Assembly (NCBI GenBank): GCA_023266095.1
Contig: JAHFRV010000037.1
Span: 1-32,093 of the forward strand
Reading direction: 5' to 3'
Source: Gammaproteobacteria bacterium
GTDB lineage: Bacteria > Pseudomonadota > Gammaproteobacteria > DRLM01
Length of the DNA stretch: 32,093 nucleotides
The first letter of the stretch is position 1, and every line of letters starts with the position of its first letter. Position numbers and translations under genes: made by a program. Shown piece after piece: positions 14,616-23,264 of the stretch. The notes beneath the pieces are model-generated. The model was not told the DNA's origin. It was given only the letters and a program-made list of their open reading frames with translations, and did no database searches.

Positions 14616-14771
14616 TGGCAACCCACATCAGATTGGCCGTGAGGTCCGGTCCCGGCAACAGCGCTGACTGCACGCGCATTATTTTGGGGAGCGAGTGTTC
14701 ATCTTGCTCCAGTCCCGCGGTCGCTGCAATCTACACAGAATGACCGGCACGGGCGGCGACGCGCCGCGCTG

Positions 14772-16283
14772 TCACGAGCCTCCTGATCCGCCCCGGCGGC
14801 GGGCCTCGTCCCGCAGTTGCTGCAAGCCTTTGTGATTGGGCCGGGCGCGCAGTCCCAGCTGCGCGAGTGCAAAGGCGCGCTGGGCATCATTCGCATCCAG
14901 CGCCTCGCGCGCCCTATCCAGGTAACGCTCCGCGATATCATTGAGGCCCTGGCGCGCACGTTCGTTGCGAGGATCGATCTCCAGCACCTTGCGATAGGCA
15001 TCATAGGCACTGTCCCCCGGTGGTGACGCCAGTTGTCCCAGCGCCAAATACAACTCCGCGGCGTCGAGGTACTGAGCCACTTTGGCCTGTAATTCGGACG
15101 TGAGCATCACCGGGCCGGCGGGTTGCAGTTCTTCTTCCACGATCCCGCTCAGGCGCTGTGCCTCATAAAGATAATAGCCGGCGCCGCCCAGCAGCAGGAC
15201 GATGACGCCGAGCATGACGCCCTGCCCCGCCGACAGCCGCCAAGGGCGCAAGCCGCGTAGAAATTCGGCGGCAGCGGCGGTGCGTTGCTCGCGGTCGAAG
15301 GCCAGACCGTGCAGCAAGGCCGACCATTGACGGCGGCTCAGGCCCTTGATGCGCGCCGGCCGCAACTTGGCGTCCCGCGCCTGATTGGCCGGTGTGCGTT
15401 GGAAGGGATGCCGCCCCGCCAGCAATTCATAAGTGATGCAGGCCAGCGCGTAGATGTCGTCGCGCGGATCGGGTGCGCCGCCCTCCAGCATCTCGCAACT
15501 GGCGTAGGCCGGCGTCAGCGCGCCGAGCTTGCCGGGGTCATAGGCGGCTTGAGGTTCCCGCCCCGCCGAAGACCGCGCCCTGGCAATGCCGAAGTCCAAC
15601 ACCTTGACGACACCGTCTTCGGTAATGAAAACATTACCCGGCTTGAAGTCCGAATGGATGATGTCTTTTTTGTGCGCGTAGGCGAGGGCCGCGGCCATGC
15701 CTTCGACTATCGGCAGCACGCTACTGAGGGGCATTCCCAGCGGCTGCGCCGCTTTGCGTATCTCGTCCAAGGTAACGCCTTGCAGATACTCCATGGTCAT
15801 GTAGATGGTGTCACCGTCGCGGTCGAAGTCGTAAACCGTGATGATGTTGGGATGGGCGAGGCTCTGGGCCTTTTTGGCCTCCTGCTGCAATACCTGTAAC
15901 GCCGCCGGATGATCTTTGAACTGCGGGCCCAGTACCTTCATGGCGATATCGCTGCTCGCGTCGCCAGCCTCTTCTTTGCGCAGATCGGTGACTTTGAACA
16001 CCGTACCCATGCCGCCGGCACCGATCACTTCACGCAGCACAAACCGATCTTTGACACACATACCGGGGGCCAGATCAAGTTGACGGGCCGTGTCGACCTG
16101 CGGATACGCTGGGGTCGTTGCGGAACGCCGTAGTTCATCCAATATCTTTTCTGAACTCGCTATCGCGACAGTGTGATTGGTCACATCCGATGACCCGCTG
16201 CTGTCCAACGAACGGCCAACCGCCTCCGCGGCTCCCGAAGCGGTTGCTCGTTTATCAGAATGACGTTGGGTCGGTTCTTCCAC
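14772..16283 (-). CDS. Membrane Ser/Thr protein kinase with periplasmic TPR tail (HSD variant)
   Basis: 503 residues. A low-complexity N-terminal ~75-residue region precedes a kinase domain (~80-335) with glycine loop GAGGMGTVFKV, Lys in IAMKVL, catalytic loop HSDFKPGN and DFG. The catalytic Asp and the Asn are kept, but the usual Arg of HRD is Ser, so it is a non-RD kinase, probably not controlled by activation-loop phosphorylation. A membrane helix (GVMLGVIVLLLGGAGYYLY) lies near 350-370, and the rest is TPR-like helical repeats outside the membrane (YRKVLEIDPRNERARQGLND). The start is a GTG with AGGT 6 bp upstream. It leads the minus-strand run with the caspase gene next, 139 bp after the HlyD gene. 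Confidence 0.85.
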   Translation of the reverse strand: MEEPTQRHSDKRATASGAAEAVGRSLDSSGSSDVTNHTVAIASSEKILDELRRSATTPAYPQVDTARQLDLAPGMCVKDRFVLREVIGAGGMGTVFKVTDLRKEEAGDASSDIAMKVLGPQFKDHPAALQVLQQEAKKAQSLAHPNIITVYDFDRDGDTIYMTMEYLQGVTLDEIRKAAQPLGMPLSSVLPIVEGMAAALAYAHKKDIIHSDFKPGNVFITEDGVVKVLDFGIARARSSAGREPQAAYDPGKLGALTPAYASCEMLEGGAPDPRDDIYALACITYELLAGRHPFQRTPANQARDAKLRPARIKGLSRRQWSALLHGLAFDREQRTAAAAEFLRGLRPWRLSAGQGVMLGVIVLLLGGAGYYLYEAQRLSGIVEEELQPAGPVMLTSELQAKVAQYLDAAELYLALGQLASPPGDSAYDAYRKVLEIDPRNERARQGLNDIAERYLDRAREALDANDAQRAFALAQLGLRARPNHKGLQQLRDEARRRGGSGGS

Positions 16284-16422
16284 GGTTACCTGAATGCTTG
16301 AGCGTCAAGTCGCGGCTCTTCGCCCTTATTCTTACGCCACATAGCCGCAATTAAGTATTACATTCATCTTTCGTCGATTTCCGGAATGGATGTATACCCT
16401 GATGATGACGTTTAAACCATTC

Positions 16423-17628
16423 TCACCGCACCGCCACCCTCACCCCGTCGCGCACTCGGTCGTCCGGATGGACGATCACCCGTTCGCCTTCGTCGATACC
16501 GGAGAGTATTTGCGCGCTGAGGCCGTTACGCTGTCCGACCTGCAAGGCGCGCTTCACCGCCCGGTCTTGTTGCACCACGAATAGCGCCCAGCCTTCGCCA
16601 TCACGGAACAAGGCGCTGGCCGGGACTTGCAGGACGTTGCTGTCTTCCCAGAGGATGAAACTGGCCTCCACGCGGTAGCCGTCGCCGAGTTGCTGCCACG
16701 CCGCGGCCGGCGAGGTGAAGTCGACGATGACCCACACCCGCTGCTCCTCCACGCCCAGCGCCGATAGCTTGGTGAATCCCACCGGCTCGATCATCCGCAC
16801 CACGCCTTCCAACACACCGTCCCCACCCCAGCGTTCGAACTCCACTTGGATGCCGGGCTGGAGGCGCACGGCGTCCGCTGACAGCACATCGACTTCGACT
16901 TCCAAGGCGCGCGGTTCGCCGATTTCCATGAGTGCCTGGCCCGCCGACACCACGCCTTCACTCTTGCGTGGAATCTTGAGCACGCGTCCCGCCACCGGCG
17001 CGCGCACGACAATCGCTTGCTTGACACCGGCCGCGGCCGGTGCGGCGGCGTAACGCAAGGCGGTGCGCGCGGCCTCCATGTCGTAGCGCGCGGTATCCAC
17101 GGCGAATTGCGCGGAACGCAGTTGTGATGCGCTGCGCTCCGCCTCGGCCGCGGCGCGGTCTTCGGCGTCCTGGTTGACGAAGCCGCCGGCGCGTAATTTG
17201 CGAATCCGCTCCCAATCTTTTTGGGCGAAATCGGCGCTGGCGCGGGCGGCCTGCGCGTTTTGCTCCGCGGCGTTTACCGTGGCTTGCGCGGCGGCGACCC
17301 GCGCCTCGGCCGCGGCGCGTTGGCGTGGATCCAAGACTTCGGCGCGCAGCGGTTCGAGACGGGCCAGGACCGCGCCGCGCTGCACGGTGTCGCCCACTTC
17401 CAGCTCGATGCGCTGCGCATAGGCAGCCACCGGCGCGGAGATCACATAACGGTCGGCCACGCGGGTGCGGCCCTCTTGCTCGACGGTGACGCGCAGCGGC
17501 CCGCGGGTCGCCGCGCCGAGATCCACCGCCACCGGCTGCGGACGAAAACCGTAGAACAGTCCCGCGGCGATCAACAGTGCGATTGCCGCCAGAAAGAGCC
17601 GTCTACGCCATAGCACCCTGTTCTTCAT
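16423..17628 (-). CDS. HlyD-family periplasmic adaptor of an ABC exporter
   Basis: 401 residues with an N-terminal membrane anchor (LFLAAIALLIAAGLFYGF, ~11-28). A barrel-sandwich region follows, split by a long helical hairpin rich in Ala, Glu and Arg (~100-195). Then come the second lipoyl-like half (IVVRAPVAGRVLKIPRKSEG), a beta-barrel domain and a C-terminal membrane-proximal domain. This is the adaptor that links an inner-membrane exporter to an outer-membrane channel. Its ATG is 4 bp after the permease stop, so it is co-transcribed with the permease and ATPase upstream. No TolC-like gene is in the window. The exported substrate is unknown. Confidence 0.9.
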   Translation of the reverse strand: MKNRVLWRRRLFLAAIALLIAAGLFYGFRPQPVAVDLGAATRGPLRVTVEQEGRTRVADRYVISAPVAAYAQRIELEVGDTVQRGAVLARLEPLRAEVLDPRQRAAAEARVAAAQATVNAAEQNAQAARASADFAQKDWERIRKLRAGGFVNQDAEDRAAAEAERSASQLRSAQFAVDTARYDMEAARTALRYAAAPAAAGVKQAIVVRAPVAGRVLKIPRKSEGVVSAGQALMEIGEPRALEVEVDVLSADAVRLQPGIQVEFERWGGDGVLEGVVRMIEPVGFTKLSALGVEEQRVWVIVDFTSPAAAWQQLGDGYRVEASFILWEDSNVLQVPASALFRDGEGWALFVVQQDRAVKRALQVGQRNGLSAQILSGIDEGERVIVHPDDRVRDGVRVAVR

Positions 17629-17632
17629 AGCG

Positions 17633-19996
17633 TCACTCCGCGGTCTTCAGTACGGCGATGAGATCGAGCCGATCCAGCCAGCGGCGCACGATCAGCCCCG
17701 ACAAGGCGGCCGAGATCAGCACCACCGTCACGGCGAAGGCGTAGGTCGCGGGGGCCAGAATCACCGGCACGCGATAGAGATCGTTTTGCATCTTGTGGGC
17801 GATGTAATAACACATCCAATCTCCCAGCCAGAGCCCCAGCGGAATGGCGATGAGGGTCAGGATACCCAACTCACCGAGGAGAATGTAGGAGATCTCGCCG
17901 CGGGTGAAGCCCAACACCCGCAGGCTGGCCAGTTCGCGGCCGCGCTCGGTAAGGGCGATGCGGGCGCTGTTATACACCACGCCAAAGGCGATGACCACGG
18001 CGAAAATCGTCGCGACATAGGTGAAGAACAACATGGTTTCCTCCATGACGCGATTGAAGTTGCGGATCTCCTGCCGGCGTTCCGCGACGCCGGCGATGCG
18101 CGGCATACCCTTGAGTTGGGTGAACAGTCCCTGCAGACGCGCGCTGTCCACTCTGAGATAGGCGCCCGAAATGGTCGGACCTTCGCGCATGAAGCGGTTC
18201 AGGGCATTGATATCCATGTAGCCGGACACGCCCATGTATTCTTTCACCAGCCCGACCACGGTGGTCTCGCGCATCGGACGGCTGCCTTCCAATACTTCCA
18301 CCACCAAACGATCGCCGGGGCGCACGTCCAGCAATTTGCCGAGATAGTCGGTGAGCAGAATGCCGTCTTGCGGCAACGTGACGGGCCGCAGATCCGCATC
18401 CAGCAAACGTTGAATATCGCCGCCCGGCTCCATGCCGCGGATACCGGTGCGATAACTGCGGTGGCCATGGATCAGGCGCACCGGCACCGCGCGAAACACC
18501 TCCACGTGTTGCACGCCCGGCAGCCCCTGCAGATCGAACAGCGCGCGCCGGCTGGTGGGATCGGTGAAGGTGACGGAGAGGTCCTCGCGCTGCGACATGC
18601 CGTACTGGACATACACCATATAGCCCACGGTGTCGCGCTGAAACAGACCGGTGAGGATGATGCCGCAGGCCATGGCGATGCCCAGCAGGGTGAACAGGGA
18701 TTTCACCGCGTGGCGCTGAAGATGGCGGAGGATCATCCGCGCGGGCTGCGACAACCAGCGTTTGAGTCCGATCTTTTCCACCCACGTTTCGTGATAACGG
18801 ATGGGTGGCTCGGGGCGCATGGCCTGCGCCGGCCGCAGCCTCGCGGCGCGCCATACCGCGAACAGTGTCCCCGCCGCTGCGGCCAGCAGGCTTGCCGCGG
18901 CGGCCTCCACCACGGTCATGGGCGGCAGACTGAATTTCAGGTAGGGGAAGCGATAAAACTCCATGTAGATGGCGGACAGTTTCTGTCCCAGCCACACGCC
19001 CAGCGCGGTGCCGGTGACGATGCCGGCGCCGATGATCACCGACACGAATTTAAGATAATGTCCCAGCACCGCGCCGTTACCGTAGCCGAAGGCTTTGAGC
19101 GTAGCGATCTGTTCGCGCTGCATCGCCACCAGGCGTCCGATCACCACGTTAAGCAGAAACGCGGCGATGCCCATGAACATGCCGGGGAACAGGCTGGCCA
19201 GCGTGCCGAGTTGCTGAAACTCTTCCGAGAGGAAACGATGGGAACGTTGATCCTTGCGCTCATAGGCGCCGAGCCCGCCGTAGGGTTGGAGCAGCTCGTC
19301 GAGGCGGTCGATCACCGCCCGCGCATCGGCGCCGGGCCGCAAGCTCAAGGCCGCATCGTTGAAGGCGCCCTCCAGGTCATAGGCCTGACCCAAGGCGCGG
19401 CGCCCCAGCCACATCACGCCGTAACGCCGGTAATCGGGAAACACCGAACCGGGGCGTAGTTGCTGCACGAACTCCGGCGACAAGGCCGTGCCCACCAAGG
19501 TCAAGGCCTGGTGGCGGCCGTTGAGGATGGCGGCGAAACGGTCGCCGAGTTTTAATTTATGGGCCTGCGCGAACGGTGAACTCACCACCACTTCGTTCGC
19601 GCTGTACGGCGCGGGCAAACGGCCCTCGCTCAGATACAACGCATTCAGACCGTGCTGACCGCCGTCGGGCACGGACACCATCAACGCCGTCACCGGCTCG
19701 TTGAAATCCGGCATGTCCAAGCGCACCTGCGCCACCACGCGGGTCTCCACCTGATCCACGCCGGGAATGTCGAGCATGCGCTGATGCAGCACTTCCGGTG
19801 CACGCTTCAAGGTGACGAACACCTCGGCGAAACGATACTCGCGGTAATAACTGTCCCGCGTCGTCTGCAATGCGCCCAGCGTGGTGAGGAACATGATGTA
19901 GGTGCCGACGCCGCACATCACCACCAGGCCGATGGCCAGCGCCTGGCCCTTCATCTGCCACAAGTCGCGCCACAGTTTGCGATCCAGTGCACGCAT
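17633..19996 (-). CDS. ABC exporter permease with two FtsX-like domains
   Basis: About 787 residues from the ATG at 19996 (MRALDRKLWRDLWQMKGQAL). The first membrane helix (ALAIGLVVMCGVGTYIMFL) precedes a large periplasmic domain (~50-260). Three helices of the first FtsX domain follow (~270-400). A second helix (~445-465) starts a repeat of the same layout with a periplasmic domain and three C-terminal helices (LFFTYVATIFAVVIAFGVVY, LGELGILTLIAIPLGLWLG, and one near the end). The duplicated FtsX architecture of ~790 residues fits MacB/LolC-class exporters that push lipids, lipoproteins or peptides. The frame extends to 20065 inside the ATPase gene, but the internal ATG 4 bp after the ATPase stop is much more likely. 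Confidence 0.9.
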   Translation of the reverse strand: MRALDRKLWRDLWQMKGQALAIGLVVMCGVGTYIMFLTTLGALQTTRDSYYREYRFAEVFVTLKRAPEVLHQRMLDIPGVDQVETRVVAQVRLDMPDFNEPVTALMVSVPDGGQHGLNALYLSEGRLPAPYSANEVVVSSPFAQAHKLKLGDRFAAILNGRHQALTLVGTALSPEFVQQLRPGSVFPDYRRYGVMWLGRRALGQAYDLEGAFNDAALSLRPGADARAVIDRLDELLQPYGGLGAYERKDQRSHRFLSEEFQQLGTLASLFPGMFMGIAAFLLNVVIGRLVAMQREQIATLKAFGYGNGAVLGHYLKFVSVIIGAGIVTGTALGVWLGQKLSAIYMEFYRFPYLKFSLPPMTVVEAAAASLLAAAAGTLFAVWRAARLRPAQAMRPEPPIRYHETWVEKIGLKRWLSQPARMILRHLQRHAVKSLFTLLGIAMACGIILTGLFQRDTVGYMVYVQYGMSQREDLSVTFTDPTSRRALFDLQGLPGVQHVEVFRAVPVRLIHGHRSYRTGIRGMEPGGDIQRLLDADLRPVTLPQDGILLTDYLGKLLDVRPGDRLVVEVLEGSRPMRETTVVGLVKEYMGVSGYMDINALNRFMREGPTISGAYLRVDSARLQGLFTQLKGMPRIAGVAERRQEIRNFNRVMEETMLFFTYVATIFAVVIAFGVVYNSARIALTERGRELASLRVLGFTRGEISYILLGELGILTLIAIPLGLWLGDWMCYYIAHKMQNDLYRVPVILAPATYAFAVTVVLISAALSGLIVRRWLDRLDLIAVLKTAE

Positions 19997-20000
19997 CAGA

Positions 20001-20714
20001 TCACCACGACAGCTCGGCCGCGGCTTTCTTTCGTGGGTTGTGTTCGACGCGCGCCACCTGGCCATCGCTCAAATACACCACGCGGTCTGCCATCGCCGCG
20101 ATCACGGCGTTGTGAGTGATGATCGCGGTGGTGGTGCCCAGCTCGCGGTTGACGCGCGCGATCACGTCCAGCACCAGCACGCCGGTTTGCGCATCCAAAG
20201 CGCCGGTCGGCTCGTCGCACAACAATACTTGAGGGCGCTTCGCCACCGCACGGGCGATGGCGACGCGCTGCTGCTCGCCGCCCGACATCTGCGCCGGGAA
20301 GTGATCCATGCGCTGCGCCAATCCCACCAGACTCAACGCCTCCTCCGGGTTCATGGGGCTCTCGGCGATCTCGGTGACCAGCGCAACGTTCTCGCGCGCC
20401 GTGAGGCTGGGGATGAGATTGTAGAACTGGAATACGAAGCCCACGTGCTCGCGACGGTAACGGGTGAGGGCCGCGTCGTCGTAGACGCTCAAGTCATGAT
20501 CGGCGTAATGCACCGTGCCGCTGCTGGGCGTATCCAGCCCGCCGAGGATATTGAGCAACGTGGACTTGCCGCTGCCCGACGGCCCCAAGAGCACCACGAA
20601 TTCGCCGGGATAGAGCGTCAGATTCACTCCGCGCAGGGCTTGGACCCGCACCTCGCCCATTTGGTAATCCTTGGTGAGGTCGCGCGCATCGAAGATGGGC
20701 TGGGGTTCCTGCAT
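20001..20714 (-). CDS. ABC exporter ATPase subunit (MacB/LolD type)
   Basis: A 237-residue cytosolic ATPase with Walker [10 protein letters not shown] (about residue 45), signature [14 protein letters not shown] and Walker [13 protein letters not shown] with the catalytic Glu, followed by the H-loop ITHN. These are the hallmarks of the LolD/MacB/DevA group. GGGAG lies ahead of the ATG at 20714. It begins the ATPase-permease-HlyD operon. The deduced protein is complete and of normal length. Confidence 0.95.
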   Translation of the reverse strand: MQEPQPIFDARDLTKDYQMGEVRVQALRGVNLTLYPGEFVVLLGPSGSGKSTLLNILGGLDTPSSGTVHYADHDLSVYDDAALTRYRREHVGFVFQFYNLIPSLTARENVALVTEIAESPMNPEEALSLVGLAQRMDHFPAQMSGGEQQRVAIARAVAKRPQVLLCDEPTGALDAQTGVLVLDVIARVNRELGTTTAIITHNAVIAAMADRVVYLSDGQVARVEHNPRKKAAAELSW

Positions 20715-21014
20715 GGTGTTACTCCCTTTTACTTAACCTTAGCACCTGCAAGATAAGCTCGCATCCACCGTGATGCCGGGGCGGGTCTTGGCTACGCGTC
20801 ATGGGAATTTTTCTAACCATGTGACGCGTTGTAGTCGTCCCGGAATGAATACCGTTTCCGCGTAAGATCGACGCTGTTGCAGAACAAGACGCGGTCAAAC
20901 TATCTATTCTCGGCGAAGGGTACCGATCAGCCGTACGACACAATGAAGTCGACGGGTTCCTTAAGTTATTATTGAGTATAATGGCCGTCCGACATCATCC
21001 ACGATTACCACACC
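20715..21014. promoter_or_regulatory. Divergent promoter region; TATAAT box for the Nudix gene
   Basis: These 300 bp lie between the divergent ABC-exporter operon and the Nudix gene. A perfect TATAAT is at 20977-20982, 33 bp before the Nudix ATG; I find no good -35 box at 16-18 bp and no clear ribosome-binding site. A match for the opposite promoter is not evident. No RNA gene or hairpin stands out. Confidence 0.35.
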
Positions 21015-21554
21015 ATGCATAGAAATCATTTATTGGCGCTGCTGAAAAACTATCAGCCTTATGACAAAGACGAACGGGACATGTATGAAATGCTGGTCCG
21101 CTTCGTGGAAAATGAAAGCCAATGTTTCGAGCGCAGCTTGCGCATCGGTCACCTCACCGGCTCGGCGTGGATCGTCGATCGGGAACGCCGCCATGTATTA
21201 TTAACCCACCACCGCAAGCTGGATCGCTGGTTACAATTGGGTGGTCATGCCGACGGTGAAACGGATATCCTGGCGGTGGCCTTGCGCGAAGCGCGTGAAG
21301 AGTCCGGGCTGGAAAATATTAAACCCCTGCTGAATACTCTGTTCGATGTCGACGTGCATTCCATCCCCGCCCGCGGCGACGAGCCCCGCCACCTGCACTA
21401 CGACGTGCGCTGGTTACTGGAAGCGGACAGCGCCGCGCCCCTGGTGATCAGCAACGAATCGAAAGAGTTGGCGTGGGTGGCTTTGGACGACATCGGCCAC
21501 CTGACTACCGACCGCTCCATCGCCCGCATGACCGAAAAATTGCGCACAAACTGA
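21015..21554 (+). CDS. Nudix hydrolase
   Basis: A 179-residue cytosolic protein. The Nudix box region is GGHADGETDILAVALREARE followed by ESGL, with the metal-binding REAREE core. Compared with the classical GX5EX7REUXEEXGU box the first Glu sits one residue earlier, as in the GGHADGD subgroup. About 60 residues precede the beta-grasp core (RIGHLTGSAWIVDRERRHVL). Nudix enzymes hydrolyse nucleoside diphosphates linked to another group; the substrate here cannot be told. It is a single gene, divergent from the ABC exporter. Confidence 0.9.
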   Translation: MHRNHLLALLKNYQPYDKDERDMYEMLVRFVENESQCFERSLRIGHLTGSAWIVDRERRHVLLTHHRKLDRWLQLGGHADGETDILAVALREAREESGLENIKPLLNTLFDVDVHSIPARGDEPRHLHYDVRWLLEADSAAPLVISNESKELAWVALDDIGHLTTDRSIARMTEKLRTN

Positions 21555-21757
21555 CCGCGGACTCGCCGCTAACCGGTATCGCATCGTGCAATTGCCATGC
21601 GGGACGCCGTGATGCGGTTGAACTGTTTACGTCCACTGCGTCTAGCGCGTGCAAGGATATCGTCCCGCCGCTGGCAGACCGCGTCCAGCCATACTCGTCA
21701 CCATCAGGCGATAGCCTGATCAAACCCAGGTCGGGCAAGGGCTTTGCTCACGAACCG

Positions 21758-22120
21758 CTAAGAACCCGCCACCACGCCGCGGACACGCTGACGCCGATCC
21801 GGCGAAAAAACCAACACGGCGGCCGAGTGTTCTGGCCGCTGTAGCCGGCCTTGCAACGCATCGGACAAGCCACCCTCACCGTATACCGATGCCCACATTT
21901 TATTAAATAAATATGAACATGCCGCCAGCGGATGGCGAAATTTTTCGCGTTCCATGTCAATCCGCCACTGCAAGCCGCGCAGACGCGCCTGTCGCTCGGC
22001 GGGCAATTGTGCAATAAAATGATCTATCATTTCGCGGCGTTTCTTTTCAAATGCTTGCGAATCCGTTGCGGCAAGCTTGGCCCAAGAGTCAAAATCAAAT
22101 TCCTGTTCCGAACCGCTCAT
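21758..22120 (-). CDS. DUF3135 family protein
   Basis: This 120-residue protein starts MSGSEQEFDFDSWAKLAATD. It continues with a helical segment rich in Arg/Lys/Glu and the pattern FEKKRREMIDHFIAQLP, QWRIDMER and PLAACSYLFNKMW, which I recognise as DUF3135. The function is unknown; the family is short, cytosolic and common in proteobacteria. The last ~30 residues are less family-like. GGGGG lies a few bases upstream of the ATG. The gene is divergent from the CHRD gene, with 335 bp between them. Confidence 0.7.
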   Translation of the reverse strand: MSGSEQEFDFDSWAKLAATDSQAFEKKRREMIDHFIAQLPAERQARLRGLQWRIDMEREKFRHPLAACSYLFNKMWASVYGEGGLSDALQGRLQRPEHSAAVLVFSPDRRQRVRGVVAGS

Positions 22121-22218
22121 GAATTTACCCCCAACCGCCTATTTTTATGTTGTGGCTTCAGTGTAGCAAATTGTTTTATGCCAACAACACCTGATCTGCG
22201 CCGCCCACCACCAGCGAG

Positions 22219-22232
22219 ATGATCTATATCAT
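22219..22232. promoter_or_regulatory. FNR/CRP-family-like palindrome
   Basis: ATGATCTATATCAT has TGAT-N4-ATCA, the core of an FNR-type site; the outer bases are A and T instead of the T and A of TTGAT-N4-ATCAA. It lies about 60 bp before the inferred start of transcription of the CHRD gene, within the range of an activator site. It is a pattern match only. Confidence 0.3.
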
Positions 22233-22254
22233 GTTTTGAAATTAACTATCCGCC

Positions 22255-22282
22255 TTGCAGACTCGAAAAAGGCTGCTACTCT
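22255..22282 (+). promoter_or_regulatory. Sigma-70-like promoter for the CHRD gene
   Basis: TTGCAG (22255-22260), 16 bp spacer and TACTCT (22277-22282), preceded by TGC giving an extended -10. The ATG follows at 22456, so the leader would be about 165 nt. The 335-bp gap between the DUF3135 and CHRD genes holds nothing else I can identify except the FNR-like palindrome. Confidence 0.4.
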
Positions 22283-22455
22283 TTTCAAAGGGCGGGTCGC
22301 CGTTCGGAGTTATTCAACACCACCCCCGTCCGAGCTGAATCTGTATCCATGCCATTGAATTCATCAAGTTACGCTGACGGGATCTCGCGCGTTACTGTAA
22401 CCCTACCGCGCGACCTCCTCCACTCAACCCGAGTCCCATCAAGAAGGAAGAACTC

Positions 22456-23040
22456 ATGAATAAATTCATCATTCTAACCGCCGCGACCCTGACCAGCCTC
22501 TCAGCAATGAGCGTCGATGCCCGAACCGGCCTATTTTCCACAGCCAGATTTCATACTGATTTGGGTGGCGCCGAAGAAGTTATCAATACCACCGTCTCAG
22601 GCACGGTTATCCCCGTAATCGGCCTGGTTACCGGAGCGTATGGTGATGCCCATATTATGGTTTCTCCCGACCGCAGCATGATTACTTACCGGCTCACGGT
22701 TAAATATGCCGCCACCCCACCCAGCCCTATTTTCATGGCTCATATCCACCTGGGTCCTAAGGGGCGAAATGGACCTGTGCTGTTATGGCTGTTTGGCGAT
22801 AGCAGCAGCAATCCGGCCGGTACACCTTTACCGCGCGACGACGGTCCTTTCACAGGGGAAATTTCCGGCACGCTCACCGCCGCCAATCTAGTTCCGCAAC
22901 CCGCATTGGGAATCAACACTTTTGAAGATGCCATCGCCAATTTGCTGAACGGCAACACGTACGTGAATGTCCACACGACTGTGAACCCAGGCGGAGAAGT
23001 CCGCGGACAAGTCGAAAAGCATTCGCATTTCAATTTTTGA
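22456..23040 (+). CDS. Secreted CHRD-domain protein
   Basis: A 194-residue protein with a signal peptide (FIILTAATLTSLSAMSVDA, cleavage likely after residue 22) and one CHRD domain. It has FHTDLGGAEEV near the start, AHIHLGPKGRNGPVLLWLFG in the middle, and YVNVHTTVNPGGEVRGQ at the end. The His and Gly pattern is that of CHRD domains, whose role in bacteria is not well defined (structural or cell-surface). AAGGA lies 7 bp before the ATG. It stands alone, with a good promoter and a possible FNR-type site upstream. Confidence 0.85.
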   Translation: MNKFIILTAATLTSLSAMSVDARTGLFSTARFHTDLGGAEEVINTTVSGTVIPVIGLVTGAYGDAHIMVSPDRSMITYRLTVKYAATPPSPIFMAHIHLGPKGRNGPVLLWLFGDSSSNPAGTPLPRDDGPFTGEISGTLTAANLVPQPALGINTFEDAIANLLNGNTYVNVHTTVNPGGEVRGQVEKHSHFNF

Positions 23041-23264
23041 ATTAACGCTTAAGCAGAGTAGTTCAGCGGTGCGCTGCGGGACGGGGACACGGCCCACCAC
23101 GCACCGCGTTTCAAATGAGTCGATATTTACACGGCCGTGACGGCTATGCCATGCCTGTCTGGAGCGTCGCCTTCACAGTGGGAGATGATTAAATGGGCTG
23201 CCCAGTTCAGTCTCGATCGCGCCCGGATCTATTCACGTTAAGCGGCGGAAGCATCGTAAGGAGG

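Noticed and set aside
17786-19459. A 557-codon plus-strand open frame opposite the permease gene
   Set aside because: Its product is His/Gln-rich without any domain, the usual antisense shadow of a GC-rich gene. The minus-strand permease has clear FtsX features.
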